A stretch of DNA of 64,000 nt, taken from Byssothecium circinans (taxonomy: Eukaryota > Ascomycota > Dothideomycetes > Pleosporales > Massarinaceae). Location: positions 125,899 to 189,898 of the forward strand of contig ML976990.1 of assembly GCA_010015675.1 (NCBI GenBank), written 5' to 3'. The position numbers were made by a program, and so were the translations under genes. This document shows positions 22,251 through 34,573 of the stretch, piece after piece (positions within the stretch are counted from its first letter, which is position 1; each line of letters opens with the position of its first letter). The notes under the pieces were generated by a model. It worked only from the letters and a program-made list of their open reading frames with translations. It was not told the origin of the DNA and did no database searches.

Positions 22251-23475
22251 TCTCCCAAAAAAATGAAAAATATAATTCTGTAGAAACGACTGTGTATTAT
22301 GTCAATGACCCCCAAAAGAATATGGGGAAACAATTGGGAAGATAAGGTGAGGGAACAATGACGCGGAGTCCGTGGAGTGTTTAATATCATCTCCGGTGAC
22401 ACTCGGACGCGCGGAATTGGGCTGTGGCATGTGTTTGGCGCACGCACCAAGCGCACCTCTGACCTCATGGCTTTGAACGGCTTAGTGCACCAGTAAAAAT
22501 AGGTGAATTGCTGCGCCGTTGTCAGCATTACGTACAACCATTCACTTATTCACATGGCAATGCTGATGCTGCTTGCGCGCTTGACTGTACCATGGTAGCT
22601 TCAAGCAAACCACTCCCTTATAAGAGAAGCCCTTAACGGGAGACCTTATTACTTTGGGAAAAGGATGGGGATGCTTGGCTTCAAGTGTGCAAGGGCAAAT
22701 GGTGATCCGATGATGAACTGATGGACGCTAATGGGGCGAACTAGTTGCCCACCCTAATCTCACTCTGCTTACCCATCTCGACGCCTTGAAACAACCGAGT
22801 AACACATCACTCCCAAACGCAGTCTCTAAGAGATTATATATTCCCTCGTCAACATCATCACCACGCCACATAGAACCAACCAAAGAGTTCACTATTTGAT
22901 CCAAGTGGAGCAATGAACAGCTCCCCACCGTTTCCGCATCTTCCGAGGGTGAGAAATACAGACAGGGCCGCCGGAATACCATGAAACGCATGACGTTCTG
23001 TCGCCCTCGTGTTTAAACTGAAACTATCGCCCCAGCGCTACAGCGACAATCCACGCAGTACTGTGTGGACGACATATGACGTTATGTCTGACAGTTCGAC
23101 TTTGTTAAGACGAAGAGCTAATTGTGAGAAGGCAGTGTTGGAAACGGCGTAAGTCGGCGTATGTAGGCCCCAATATTGCTTAGGTGGCCTGGTTGGTGAA
23201 TTGCTGGCACCACAGCGGCGGGGCGGGGCGGTGTAGCGCCAGGCATATCATTTGGAGACGCAGCATCGGACAGCTCAGCGGAGGTTGAACTTCGCAACCA
23301 TTCGTTGCGGGAGCTGCGCCTGGGTTTGTTCTAGGGGGGCTTGCTGTGCCGTATATCCGCCCGATCCCGCAAATAGTCCTTTGATCTAAACTTGAAATGA
23401 TGATGAGCCCCCAAAGCTGGATACACATTACAGTATTGATCTTGGAGATCCTCAAGGCAAAAGGTTGTACCTTTC
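22251..23475. other. phospholipase promoter and dph2 3' flank
   Basis: An 87-codon open frame at 22991-22728 (-) is the longest candidate. It has no recognisable domain or supporting exon, so I do not call it a gene. A GC-rich GGCGGGGCGGGGCGG run lies at about 23218-23232. Nothing else is seen. Confidence 0.45.
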
Positions 23476-25197
23476 TCAGTGCACTCTCCCCTCATCTGCA
23501 ACAACATACCCTCTCGCGATTCCACTCCTCCCCTCTTCCATCTTCGCTGCATGACCATCGACCTTTCCATCCTCCTCTTCCTCCTGCGTCTTGTAATCGC
23601 TACCCAAGCCCTGCCACGTCCGCTTCTCACGCAAATACTCTGCGCCGGGCGAAGTAACACCTCCGATCTGAGCCAAGTCGCCATTCGTGCGTTTGGTGAG
23701 TGCTGTGCTTGAGGGTGCCGCACTACCATTCTCAAGCATAGAGGAGGCCTTGGGCGTAGTGGAAGAACGCATCGGCCTAGAATGGGAGACGTAGCGACCG
23801 GTACGCAGATCAAATTCTGGAGGTGCAGATTCTTCTTCGGAGTCATAGTCACCCCCTGCATCGCCATCCGTCTCTTCAGTCTCCCCATTTCTATGCGCAG
23901 TTCCGTTAGTGGCCAGTGACGACACCCTCTTCTCTTGAAGCACAGTCTGGAAATCGCCCGTCCACTCCCCGGTCCATATTCTCTCCTCGTCACTCTGCAA
24001 CGCAATCCCAAGCTCGAAAGGCGTGATGATAGGTCTCCAGAACTCCTTGCTCTCAATCAGACTGCTCTCCCAACACCCAATGACTACCCAGCCACCTACT
24101 TCACTGAAGTTGGCCACTTTCGCTGCATTGACCTTTCCCACGACAAAAGTGTAGTGTTTCTTCCCGGCAGCCGTTATTTGCTTTTGCACGTGTGAAAGTA
24201 TGTGCATATAATTCTTGACGGAGAGTGTGTTGATGAGAATCCCAAATACTGAGGTAGTTGAGAGAGCGGTGAGGAGCGCGTACCGGCGGCGTACGGCGAG
24301 GCTTGTCGATGCAAGAGTTGCAATCGGCGAAGGTGTGTCGGTTAGATAGATATGTGTGCCGGCGACACGAGAGGAGAGCGTGAGAAGAAGCGAGGGAGGA
24401 GGGTCAGAAATGTGAAAGAGGTGGTAGCCTTGGAGTGCATCCTTCGAGTCAGAAGCTTCTGGAGGTATCGTGCGGTTCGGTAGTAAAGAAGAAGGGTTGT
24501 GAACAACCTCTGTAGCGAAAAGTTTGGTGTATCCATCTTCGCACAACCGATCGTAAAGCTTCCGTATATGATGCCCGTACGGTATGTCCGCCATGAGAAT
24601 GATCTTCTGCTCTTTATCGGAGTACGTCTCCTGGAATGTCGATACCAGAGGCTCCAAGTCTAGCGGCCTCTCCGTAAATACGTATACGACAGGTAATCTC
24701 GAAGGTGGTGAAAGACACGACCTGCCATAGTGGACCACAACATCCGCATCGACATGTTCCGCAGCAACCTCATCAACACAGCATGCGCCATACGACGTAT
24801 CTGCTAATATGAACAGCCTCTCCTCTTCTCCCATCTCTTCAATTATCTTCGTACCCCCTAGCTTCTCCACACTATCTTGCTCAGTAGCTATTGTAGGCTG
24901 CGCTTTAGTATCTTGCTCAGTCTTTGCATCTCTTCGTGCCTCCTTCAGCCCGCTCGCTAGCTGTCCATACACCTTCGGTGCGTCCACCAACATCTGGTCC
25001 GGAAATTGTAAGGCGATTCTCTTCCATCTTCCCTCCTTAATCTCTTTCACCGTGCGTTCAATCTCATACGTGAGAGCGACTTGCTCATCTGAAAGCCGCG
25101 CAATGCTCGAAAGGTCCACGGTCGGTGTAGCATCTTCGAAGATATGAGTATCCGGCGTCGAGAGGACGGGCGCCGTGGCCAGAGCAGGGACAGCCAT
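23476..25197 (-). CDS. dph2: diphthamide biosynthesis protein 2
   Basis: Dph2 pairs with Dph1 in the iron-sulfur enzyme that performs the first step of diphthamide synthesis on a histidine of elongation factor 2, transferring the 3-amino-3-carboxypropyl group from S-adenosylmethionine. A single exon encodes 573 residues, within the fungal range. Recognisable blocks: KRIALQFPDQMLVDAPKVY near residue 60; the cysteine block ADTSYGACCVDEVAAEHVDA followed by VVHYGRSCLSP near 135-165; and the C-terminal block VVIGCWESSLIESKEFWRPI followed by TPFELGIAL near 375, carrying a further conserved cysteine. A roughly 30-residue Gln/Glu/Lys insertion near 90-120 and an acidic, low-complexity tail after about residue 430 look like fungal additions. 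The start at 25197 gives the expected short leader before the first conserved block. Confidence 0.93.
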   Translation of the reverse strand: MAVPALATAPVLSTPDTHIFEDATPTVDLSSIARLSDEQVALTYEIERTVKEIKEGRWKRIALQFPDQMLVDAPKVYGQLASGLKEARRDAKTEQDTKAQPTIATEQDSVEKLGGTKIIEEMGEEERLFILADTSYGACCVDEVAAEHVDADVVVHYGRSCLSPPSRLPVVYVFTERPLDLEPLVSTFQETYSDKEQKIILMADIPYGHHIRKLYDRLCEDGYTKLFATEVVHNPSSLLPNRTIPPEASDSKDALQGYHLFHISDPPPSLLLTLSSRVAGTHIYLTDTPSPIATLASTSLAVRRRYALLTALSTTSVFGILINTLSVKNYMHILSHVQKQITAAGKKHYTFVVGKVNAAKVANFSEVGGWVVIGCWESSLIESKEFWRPIITPFELGIALQSDEERIWTGEWTGDFQTVLQEKRVSSLATNGTAHRNGETEETDGDAGGDYDSEEESAPPEFDLRTGRYVSHSRPMRSSTTPKASSMLENGSAAPSSTALTKRTNGDLAQIGGVTSPGAEYLREKRTWQGLGSDYKTQEEEEDGKVDGHAAKMEEGRSGIARGYVVADEGRVH

Positions 25198-25667
25198 CGT
25201 GTGGTTGTAGTGTATATTTGGCGATGGTGGGGTTGGAAACTTTTTTGAGTTACGATAGCGGGGCAGTCTCTGGTTTGCATGAGAAGAGGGGTATTAGTCA
25301 GCAGCATTGTATGATATCAAGACCATATAATCTAAACGCCGAAGCAGCTTTTAATGAAGTAGAGTTTGAGCTTACGAACTATGTGCAGTAAGTGTGGGTT
25401 AGGTGTTCGCAGTCAGCATGTCTACTTTATCAGCGAGATGCGTATCCAAGGGTATGTGGTCATTGGGTTGCAATAATAGAAAATTACTTCAATTCATACA
25501 ATAAGTTTGCTCCTTTGCACACATGAGGCAGTGGCAATATGCTAAATCAACTTGAGCCCGTGTGCGCCTGAGGTATTTTGAACCTAATCGGACCTGAGCC
25601 CCAAGACTCCATAACTAAATGCCGCTTGCTCACCCTACCGCCATGAAACACCCACTATGATGGCTTT
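25198..25667. other. dph2 promoter and rsc9 3' flank
   Basis: This sits between two minus-strand genes. No extra gene or confident motif is seen. Confidence 0.5.
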
Positions 25668-28600
25668 CTACCCACCGCCTTCAGCGATGGCCTTGAATAA
25701 AGCACCCATATAGTTTCTAAGCGTCAAATTGTGAGACATTACGAACGCAAGCTGCTCTTTGACCGGTGCAAACACTCTGGGCACCCACCCTGCCTTTGCC
25801 GCCTCCTGCTCTTCTTCTTCATCCCTCCTGATTTCCCTCTCCGCATCTCTAGCTGCGTCACTGAGTCTCGGCTTCTTTGCTCCTGTGGTCCGTCGATGCT
25901 CGGGGCTTGATTCACTAAACGTCCGCTTGTGTATTGGTGAATGCGGAGAGTCGGGAATCTCGTGAACGGATGAAGGCGGGGAGAGCTTGCCAAGTTGGCG
26001 GGCCAGGTTACGGAGAACAAGAACCGAGGCAAGAGGAAGGCCGGCAGCGTCGTTGGCTTCATCCGTAATCGTGTTATAATACCGGAAGTGGGGAGTGGTT
26101 TGTTGAGGGAATGACAGGCCAGACTGAGTGCCACGCTCATTGAATCCGTACTTGTCATTATGGCGAGAACCCATACCCAAGCTGCCGAGACCGACTGGTT
26201 GGCTGAATTGCGGCTGGAGGTTATCGTGCCGTACTTGGGCCGAGCTAGTGAGCGGCGCAGCGGTGGATGGTGTGCGGTTATGCTTCGCATGCAAAGTACT
26301 CTTGTCGGGGAGATGAGTCTTGACATGCTGACCAGCTTCAAAAGCAGACTCGGTTCCCACGGGATCAAAATGTGTGCACCCGCCCCAGTGACAGAAATAT
26401 TGTGGAGACTTTGACGTGCTTACAGCATCGCCGTTCTCCATGTTGAGATCTGGCTTTTTCTCTAGAAGCCATCTTCCCGATTCATCTCGTGGCACCTCCA
26501 GATGTACTGCGACTATGTGCTCCCACAGAGCTTTTGCGCCCGATACATACTCACCACACTCAATCTTCGCCGTCGAGTGCTTCGTGTCCGATTGGCCATT
26601 TAGCAAGTTAGGTGGATGCCAACAACACCTCATGTAGGGTTTCTTCGTGGACGGCTCAACTGGTATTGAACGCGCCCGGATGCCTCGAATTGTGTATCTC
26701 GCTTGGCCATCGCTGTCAGTCAAGACTTGGGCAGAAGCACTAGGGAACGTTGTCGATACATTCGTGATGAAGTCCTTGGCTGCCATTAGTGGTTTGTAGA
26801 CTCCAATCGTTCCCATGAGTGTCTCAAATGCTTTGTTATAAGATTGCCACAATCGTATTTGTGTAATCTCCCCTGCCGGATCCTCTTCAAAACACGTACG
26901 CAGCCAGTTCGAGCTTCGTTCAGGTTCACCTAGCTCGGCTAATTGTGTAATGATCGAGGCAGACAGCTTTGGCGCCTCCTGGGTTGGAGCAATCGGTTTC
27001 GAAGTCTTTGGATTGCTTCGTCGCTCCTCAAACGTCTGGCAGTTGAACTGGAGCAGACGGACGAGCTGATTTACGAGGCCTTCAAGGTCCACTTCATTGG
27101 CAAGACGATCGACATTATCTACGAATCCAGTGAAGAGGTAGAGAAAGTCCAGGCATGCGTTGCGAAGTTCTTCGTCTTCCACGAGCAGCCACTCGCATAA
27201 AGAATGTAGAATCTTCGTCGGTACGCCAGACAGTTTGTTCGTAGCTTCTAAGTTCATTGCAATCCGTCCGAGTGCTCTCAAAGACGTTATGATCTTGCCT
27301 CTGTCGTCCGAATCCACCTGTGCAAGCAAGGACTGGTATACTGGATTCTCGGTATCCAGAAACCAGAAACGCGTGAGTTGCTCTGCAATTTCAAGGGCGT
27401 ATTGTTGTAGCTCTAGCACCGTCGGATGGTTTGGTAAATTGAGGATTATGACGATGAGATCCTTCATGGCCGGTATTGTTGATCCGTACTGTGCATTCTC
27501 ATGTAGCATGACCATGTTTCGGATGATGAGTGCTGCTTCGTTGATCGTGTTCAACGTCTTGGCATCATTGTCCGGTAAGAGGTCATCTTGGATGTCGAGC
27601 GTTTGCAGTGTTCGTATACGTCGTTGTAGATCTGGAGTGCTGTCCAGACCGTTGAGAACGTGCGGTTGATTGAACTCCTCTTCTACGTATGCTACTTCCC
27701 AACTAACATCGTAGAACAGCGAGGCCGCCTGTATGACCTTCTCAACGAGCGCCTCAGCAAGACCCGGGAACTGATCGAACCGATATTTGTCTCCACGCTC
27801 ATGAGAAATCTTGACCAAATGGTGCAGCGCATACGCCTCTTCTTCCGGCTCTTTAGATCGCAGCGCATGGAGCGCACGGATGTAGATGTTTGGGCCAGGA
27901 AAGCCGGTACCGGGAAGCATCATTCCCTTCAATGGCACCGGCCTGTTCCTCCTGTTGACAATATATTTCTTCCTCTCTCTGATGAAATGTTCTGGATTAT
28001 TCGAAGGGGTCGTCACCGGCTTCATAGAGCACGGATGGGCGGATCGGGGTTCATAGTTGGCTATCGTCGCGGCTGCTCCGCTTGCGCCGTACACCCCATT
28101 GGGTTGCGGCGAGTTCAGGTGGCCAGTCGACTGGCGCGTCTCGCGTCTACCGACCACCTCAGGTTGGAAGATCTGGCGCTGCGGTGGAGCTTGACGGAGG
28201 GTTCGCGTCGAGCGACCGAGGCTTCCTGGGTCGTCCACGTCCATTTTGTCGTCGCGCGGTGTTTTCTTTTCGCCGTCTTCGTCGGAGTCTTCCGAATCGT
28301 CCTCGCCGTTTCTTAGGCGCCCTGTATCTCTGCTCAATGGCCGTAGGTAGTTTTCCACCGTCCGGTTGAGCAGGTCGCCTCCCTTTGCAGACACGTCTTC
28401 GAGGATTTCTTTCGGTGGGGGCTCGCGCTTATGTATGGTAGAGATCTCGTAGGCACTAGCAGATATATTAGGTAAGACTACGCGCAAACGGACAACAATG
28501 ACACGCACGCGAGGTTCTTGTAATATGCAGTTTTGACGAGGAAGGCCTGTGTGGTCAGGTTGTTGCTGCCAGTGAGGAACTCGCCCGCCAGCCGTCGCCA

Positions 28601-28884
28601 GGCAAGCTTGTTGCCTTTTGTATCGGAAACCTTGTCATATCCGCCCTCCTCGTTGACGCGTTTGTACAGGCGCAGTAAATCGATGTGTCGGCTGCCGACT
28701 TTGGGGTCGCGATCTAGGACCGTCCTACGCACACTCGTCAACATTACAGCTCTCCACAGCGGCGCCAAGGAAGCACACACCCCCGTTCCTCGTGATACTT
28801 TTCCAATTTATCAAGGAACTCCTCGCGTTCAGTTGATGCCTCAAGAGCCCCATCATCGGGCAGTTTGTCGTTTACTGGCGCCAT
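25668..28884 (-). CDS. rsc9: Rsc9-like ARID subunit of the RSC chromatin-remodelling complex
   Basis: Rsc9 is the ARID DNA-binding subunit of the RSC nucleosome remodeller. Three exons, 28884..28781, 28724..28509 and 28455..25668, give 1035 residues. Both introns are in phase 2, and the splices restore the ARID domain: KYHEERG joins TVLDRDPKVGSRHIDLLRLY, and TAYYKNLA joins AYEISTIHKREPPPKE. The ARID covers about residues 15-115, with VNEEGGYDKVSDTKGNKLAWR being typical. An acidic linker follows (DDSEDSDEDGEKK), then an armadillo-like helical body, then a region with Cys/His pairs (CCWHPPNL, KIECGEYVSGAKALWEHIVAVH, QYFCHWGGCTHFDP) that looks like zinc-finger remnants or real zinc sites. An alternative ATG at 28965 would add 27 residues. 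The first exon faces the next plus-strand gene across a shared promoter. Confidence 0.88.
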
Positions 28885-29313
28885 TGTTTCTGCGGCGCTT
28901 TCATCAGCTGTCTTGCGTGCAATTCGGGCGAGGCATGAACCGTGTGCGGTCGGTGAAAGGCGCAATCGTTAGCCTAGGGATGCGTTGAGCGAAAGGCGCG
29001 GCGCGTCGGTCGCGAGAGGTGATGAACTCCAGAATGCGAGTTCCACTCCTACATCGATCCTAGCGTGCACGGACTATACACGTGACATGGTCTTCACCTG
29101 CGTCGTTCTTTCCCAGGTGCGAGCACTCAAGCTGGAGTCGCGCCTGCCCTTTCCATCCCGAAATGTCTCAACAATATGGAAAATTTCTTCTTCTGCGCCG
29201 ATTCTCGTCTCCTCTTCACTTCGCTTTTGCTCAGGGACGACATCTATTGATCTTGATAACACCTACCTAGGTGTTGCTTTACAACTGGCTCAGAGGCGTC
29301 ACCAATACAATCA
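28885..29313. other. divergent promoter of rsc9 and the downstream gene
   Basis: A 429-base bidirectional promoter. A plus-strand frame beginning at 29164 (MSQQYGKFLLLRR) is short and ends at 29270. It could be a leader ORF of the next gene. No known motif is assigned. Confidence 0.45.
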
Positions 29314-30934
29314 ATGATGCGACGGGCCACGACTGGCAAGCTGCTCACGTTTGACCTGTCACGGGTCTCTTCCACGCCTGATGTCGCCTCCACCTCATCG
29401 ACTACGTCCAATTGGACTACCCGCAATGGGGCGTTTACCCTGGTCTTCGACACCTTCAGGTCTGGAGGCCGACCTTCCGAGGTGATGAGAATCATGGACG
29501 GCTCACAGATCTTGGTAAATAGTCCATATTCAGTCTCTTTGCGCAGTCCATTGGGTCGAGCTAACTTGACAAACTTAGTACGACGTACCATTGCAAGATT
29601 TGATCGAGCAAGCCAAGCGTATCTCAGAGACCGCCAGACAACACGGCGCTGAAGTAGTAGCTGAACAGCTGCCTTGCTCAGGCCTGGCTAGCTCTCGCTC
29701 TTCTATGCTCGCACTCCGATATGTTGTACCCATCTCGGGTCTGGTAAGATGGCGTCGATCTCTCGCAACATTGCAATGTTGACCATCTCCAAAGATACGA
29801 CGTTTTCAGATGAAATTTGTATCAGCTGAAGGCTACGAACAAGCATACAATCACTTAGCCCAACTTGGCCTTCGTTTGTCATTTCCAAAACCTCCCGCCT
29901 CCCTCCAACGCCCGTCTTCGGTGTCTTATCAAGACCAAGGTGGTAGCATCTCATGCCCCCCTGCTCAGCTTCCAGAGCTTTCAACCCGCCCGTTCACTGC
30001 CATTACATCAACTTTGACATCACTTCAGCCCCGATTACAGGAGGCGGCTGCTGCACGTCCAAGTTCTGCTCATCCGCGATTTTCGAGCCCTCTTAAAGAT
30101 TACGTGTACTCCTCTGCGAGACCCGACTCTGCCGCCAGCACAGTGTCCATCAGTGAACGCGGTGACCTACCGCATTTTACCTCACATCGTCCATCATCTG
30201 CAACACTGCCAGGGTCCCCAATGCTGGTTGCTCGTCCTACTAGCAGTGAGCTGCCAGCTCGGCGAGAGCCTCCTTTTCACATCACTGACTCACCGCCATC
30301 GTCACGAGGGAGTGATAACGTTCGTCCAGGCAGTCGAGCGAATGCTTTCATGGCCCCTCCATCTCTTCCGCCCCCTTCACGCGCTGGACAGGGGCGTCCA
30401 AGCTCGCGGACAAAGAGCAGCCACGGTAACGAGCTTTCTCCACTGCCAATGCCCACAATAGTCGAAAGAGAGCGGACACCGTTGAAGACACCGATTCCGC
30501 CGATGCAGCCACCCAATCGAAGAGGAAGCCCGAATATGCGTCCAACGTCTGCGATGCCAGCTGGGAAAGAAAATCATCCGTTTGCCATTGGGCACACGGC
30601 GTTGAGGCCATCAACAAGTCATAATCTGAGCTCGAACCGTCCTCTGAGCGCTGTCAGTGGTGCCGGTCTTAATGCCTTGCCTACCCCCGTGGCTTCTGAC
30701 GGTGTGCATCCAGACGAGTACGGGTCCAATAAAAGCAACGAAATGAACGATGATGGCGATATTCTGGCCAAGTACGCAACGCAGCCAGACGAGGAACGAA
30801 GGGACGCCTTGAACGAACGCATGCTCTACCTCCTTGAAGACCCCTCCTTCCTCGCCCTCGTTGGAGATGTAGAGATAAGTTTTGCCAGGATTACACCTGG
30901 CTTCCGAAGAGTTACGCAAGGAACATATGAATGA
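29314..30934 (+). CDS. disordered protein with repeated Arg-Pro-x-Ser/Thr motifs, function unknown
   Basis: I do not recognise this family. The model has three exons, 29314..29514, 29579..29743 and 29810..30934, all in phase 0, for 496 residues. Donors are GTAAAT and GTAAGA, acceptors CTTAG and TTCAG, with CTAAC and TTGAC branch-like sites. The N-terminal part looks folded: GAFTLVFDTFRSGG, then across the first splice MDGSQIL joins YDVPLQDLIEQAKRI, then SAEGYEQAYNHLAQLGL after the second. The middle 300 residues are Ser/Pro-rich and contain eleven RPx[S/T] sites. The C-terminus is helical and acidic (DEERRDALNERMLYLLEDPS). The structure of exon 2 is the weakest part of the model, and a further small intron there is possible. 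The start could also be the ATG at 29317. Confidence 0.62.
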
Positions 30935-33900
30935 GGCAGATTTGCAATGTTGTCGTCGATGATATAGTGGGTGCACTACGCAGTTATGGCCTGGCATATT
31001 TCCGTCAGTTTGAGGGAGCTATGTTCTGATTTGATTCTGTACGAAACGATGTGGTGGATAAGAAAGTTTCCGACTCGATGTAACAGCATTTATACCTGTA
31101 CGCACTGATCTTTCTCCCACGGTGGCTGGGAACTGGCCTTTCTACTGCACCTGCTATCCAGCACACGAATCGGTCTACATGTTTCTGTTCTAATTACATT
31201 CATTCGTCGTATAGTCCATGTAAAATATGTATTTTCTTTACCAGTCTTATCGTGATACGTTCGTATGGCCATCTTCACTGAATGATGAACATAAGGAACA
31301 ACTGAGCAAGATTAAATCTCGTTGAACTGTAAGAAACGTCTGATTCGCAGAAGCAGGTCGCATTTACTAACTATACGGAGTTTGATAACATTAAATGATT
31401 GCCTACAGGTCGGATGTAATGACTATCGAAATGGATTCTCAGTTCCATTATGAGGCCAAACTTTTGTTCCTTTAGACCTTACCTAGAATAACCAAACTGC
31501 AGGTCATCCTAGGAATGTCCTGAGCATTGAATGCATATCGGTACCTCCTGCCTGCCTTCCGTATCCTGAAGTAGCGATATCCACATATCGTAAATATTGC
31601 CGTTTAGATAAAGTCCTAGCGTTGAAGCCCGCCAGAAGGGTCTTGAGCTCAGCTCGACGAGGCGATGATAGACGACCCTCTTACCGTGTGTAGTCTACGC
31701 AGTAAGAATGTTTTCTCTTGCTTGTATGTTGCAACGTGGTTGAGACACCAGATCAATGACACCGTGTATGTTGGAAAAGCAAAAGAGCTCATACAACACG
31801 GAACATGCCGATCATGACAAGCCTCTTTCACAAAACCGCCACATTCCGGTGAGGCTGGGATGTCGTGATATCGTCGCCAACTAGCGTGTGGCCCGGAGGC
31901 TGAAATTCCCAAAACGATGATGTGTATCGAACAAGGTCCCACTCGCCAGGAAAACCTTGCAAGCGCCACGCGGGTGACTTGGGTTTTGTTCTGAATCGAA
32001 CAGATTTCGGTTGAACCCGGCTAGGAAAGTAAAACCGCCTTGTCGGCTATTAATTGGTTCCGAACCCAAAGGCAGGTGTCGATCAGGTAGATTGTGTGAT
32101 AAATTCAGTATTGATCTTTTGGCACGCCCAGCGCTGGCATTACACACTTTGTTTCTTCTTAAGAACAATGCGCATGGTGTTTCTGGATCGTTACACCAAT
32201 GCCAATGGCATAAGGTGCTGAAGTGGCAGATATGATCTACTCGCACGAGCGCTGCTTTCCAACTCTTTTTAGAGCCTGTCGTGAACTAAACCGGTCAATA
32301 TTGCAGGGGTACCCCAACGCTGATTGAACGATATTGGCCTTGTGGTGATTGGTGAAGGGTCGAATCTGCCTGCTTTGAAGACCAAGAGTGGCCAAGAGTT
32401 TGTGAGCTCGCACGCGGGTGACGACATGAAAAGGCGCAACGACGGTGACAAGTGAGGCTGAGGTTCAATCAACTTCAATGAACGCGAAAGCTTGCACTAA
32501 GCCCCTGCCCAGACGTTTTTGTACATCCAAAAAAGTGCGATCAGCTACGATCGATGCTGCGTCCCACAGCGCACGCAACAAAATTCTCCGAGGCGTCCAC
32601 GTTTGCGACGACGAAATGATTGGAGGTTGACCTGGCGGCTGCATACTCCACACAAACTTGGTGGCTGTACGCATGTGCATTGTGGACAAGACCTGATTTG
32701 TTGAATGTCGGGTCAGCAGAGGGAACAAAGTGCAATTAGCGATTTGGCGTTTCGTGGATGTAGAGATGTCGTGCTCTCAGGACAGTCCTGGAGGACCGCG
32801 TTTGGACGCTGTTACGCGTCGTCTTGGAACGACTTGACGTGGCTGATCAATATCACCGTAGTAGGTGTCACGTTGTGGGTGCATCTCTTAGCAGATCGTT
32901 GGGTTTGGTAGATGTATGGGATAAATGGTATAGAGGAATCCAATCATGGACCATGGTTGTTGAATGTGGGAGGGAACGTACGATGCAGGGATCATCAATC
33001 GCAATTAGCATATAATGCATGCAAATAATAAGAAACAGCACACCAAAGCACTGTTAGCAATGCAAACCCTGCTTGAAGCAATCCAGGAACGCGGCTTTCG
33101 GTGTCATGTCAAACTCGAAACAGCGACGGCTATCTAGATGTTCGTGACTTTTGTGCGTCCCCTCGCCTTCACGTCCTGGAGACCTGGATGTAGGACGGCA
33201 TTGTTCCGCACCGAACGACACTCCGGCGAGAGTGACGAGACCAGGTATTCAGAAACGCTCGTTCGTTCGCCTGCTCCACAGCCCACGGGCCACGGTAGGC
33301 GAGATTTCGTGATGGCGGCGGTCGAGCGCAAAGAGCTGCCTTGTTCGTGGGTGCCAACGTATCGTATGCGCTGCGTCTCCAAGGGATGAAGAGGTGAAGG
33401 ACGTTAGGATGTGGGATCCGTTGTCGGTAAACGGATGTGCATGCATGTGAGACATTTTCGCTATTGGAACGTTCTTGCCCGCCGCTTATGCTACACTCTT
33501 TTGATCACCTCAGCTGGGCACTCTCGAGCCGCCTGGTTGGCTGTCGAGGACAGTGGTTGCAGAGGCTGTGCTGTTCCTTGTCATAGATGCAAGAGGACGA
33601 ATGGGTAGATAGTAGATACTCGAAATGGTCATGCTCCCTCCGTGCTAACATCATCACTGGCAATTGATCCAAGTCGATGCTGTACTGTGATGTGGTGTGG
33701 GATGATTACGATAGCGACCACTGATGCCATGGTTATTGACACTACGCCTGACTAAGAGACTTCTAGGTGTACTCCGTGGCCTTTCCTAGCCAACGCGTAG
33801 TCATCATGGGCAAAACGAGTTGCGTAAAAACTCTGCTCGTCACCCATGCCGTGCATCTCGTTCGCCTTCGCTTGTGGCGGGCTTGACAGCCAGACTTACG

Positions 33901-34573
33901 CCGCCGGCCACAAAAAGCAATAGCGACCACAGGTTGAGGCAGAGGCAGTGTTTGGTCTTTTGATGGGCTTCTCTTGATCACGGCCTGCTATTTGAGTTGA
34001 TCAATCAGAGCGTGCGAAATCTCTGCTGCATCTGCTGCATCTGCTGCAAGTGAATGCGGGTGATGAGTCCGGGGGAATTCGGCGTGCATTGACATTCGCG
34101 TCAGCCCTCTGCAGCGAACGTCACTTCCGGTGGACCCTTGTAGAAGCGACTCATGATCTGTCAGGGTCCTGGTGGCTAGTTCTCAGAGTACATGTACCAT
34201 ATTGTAACATTCGGATCAAGAACGAAGTAACTCTTCAGGAAATGCAATTGTAAAGATCTATAGGGATGCAACGCCAATGCCCAGATTCTATAGTTTTTGA
34301 GCACCTCCGCCATGCAACCGCCCACCCACTCTTGAAGGAGAACACCGCCAATGGTATGTACGAACGCTCGCTAGCCTCCCAATCATGAACAGACATAAGT
34401 TTCTATGGCTGTGGTATATACAGGTGACCGAGGTCGAGCATCTACTACAGTAGTAGAATTCTACACTAGAAAATAAAGATTGTGGTTCCAATACATGGAT
34501 AACGAGCTCTAGGCGTCACTGTTCATGGCGTCATGAAAATAGCTGTGTAGCAGCGATAGCGATCGGCCTATAA
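30935..34573. other. 3.6-kb region without a recognised gene
   Basis: Only short open frames (under about 120 codons) are present, on all frames and with no shared motif. A perfect 9-bp triple repeat lies at 34022-34048. The stretch could hold non-coding RNA, regulatory DNA for the copper-fist gene, or decayed sequence. Nothing in the bases decides this. Confidence 0.5.
34022..34048. repeat. three tandem copies of TCTGCTGCA
   Basis: An exact 9-base unit is repeated three times in non-coding sequence. It is a simple microsatellite-like repeat. Confidence 0.9.

Noticed and set aside
22728..22991. 87-codon minus-strand frame between phospholipase B and dph2
   Set aside because: It reads plausibly as protein (DQIVNSLVGSMWRGDDVDEG) but has no recognisable family, no clear splice partner and no context.
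23331..24056. 241-codon minus-strand frame overlapping the end of dph2
   Set aside because: It overlaps the dph2 coding sequence on the same strand in another frame, is Arg-rich and has no motif.
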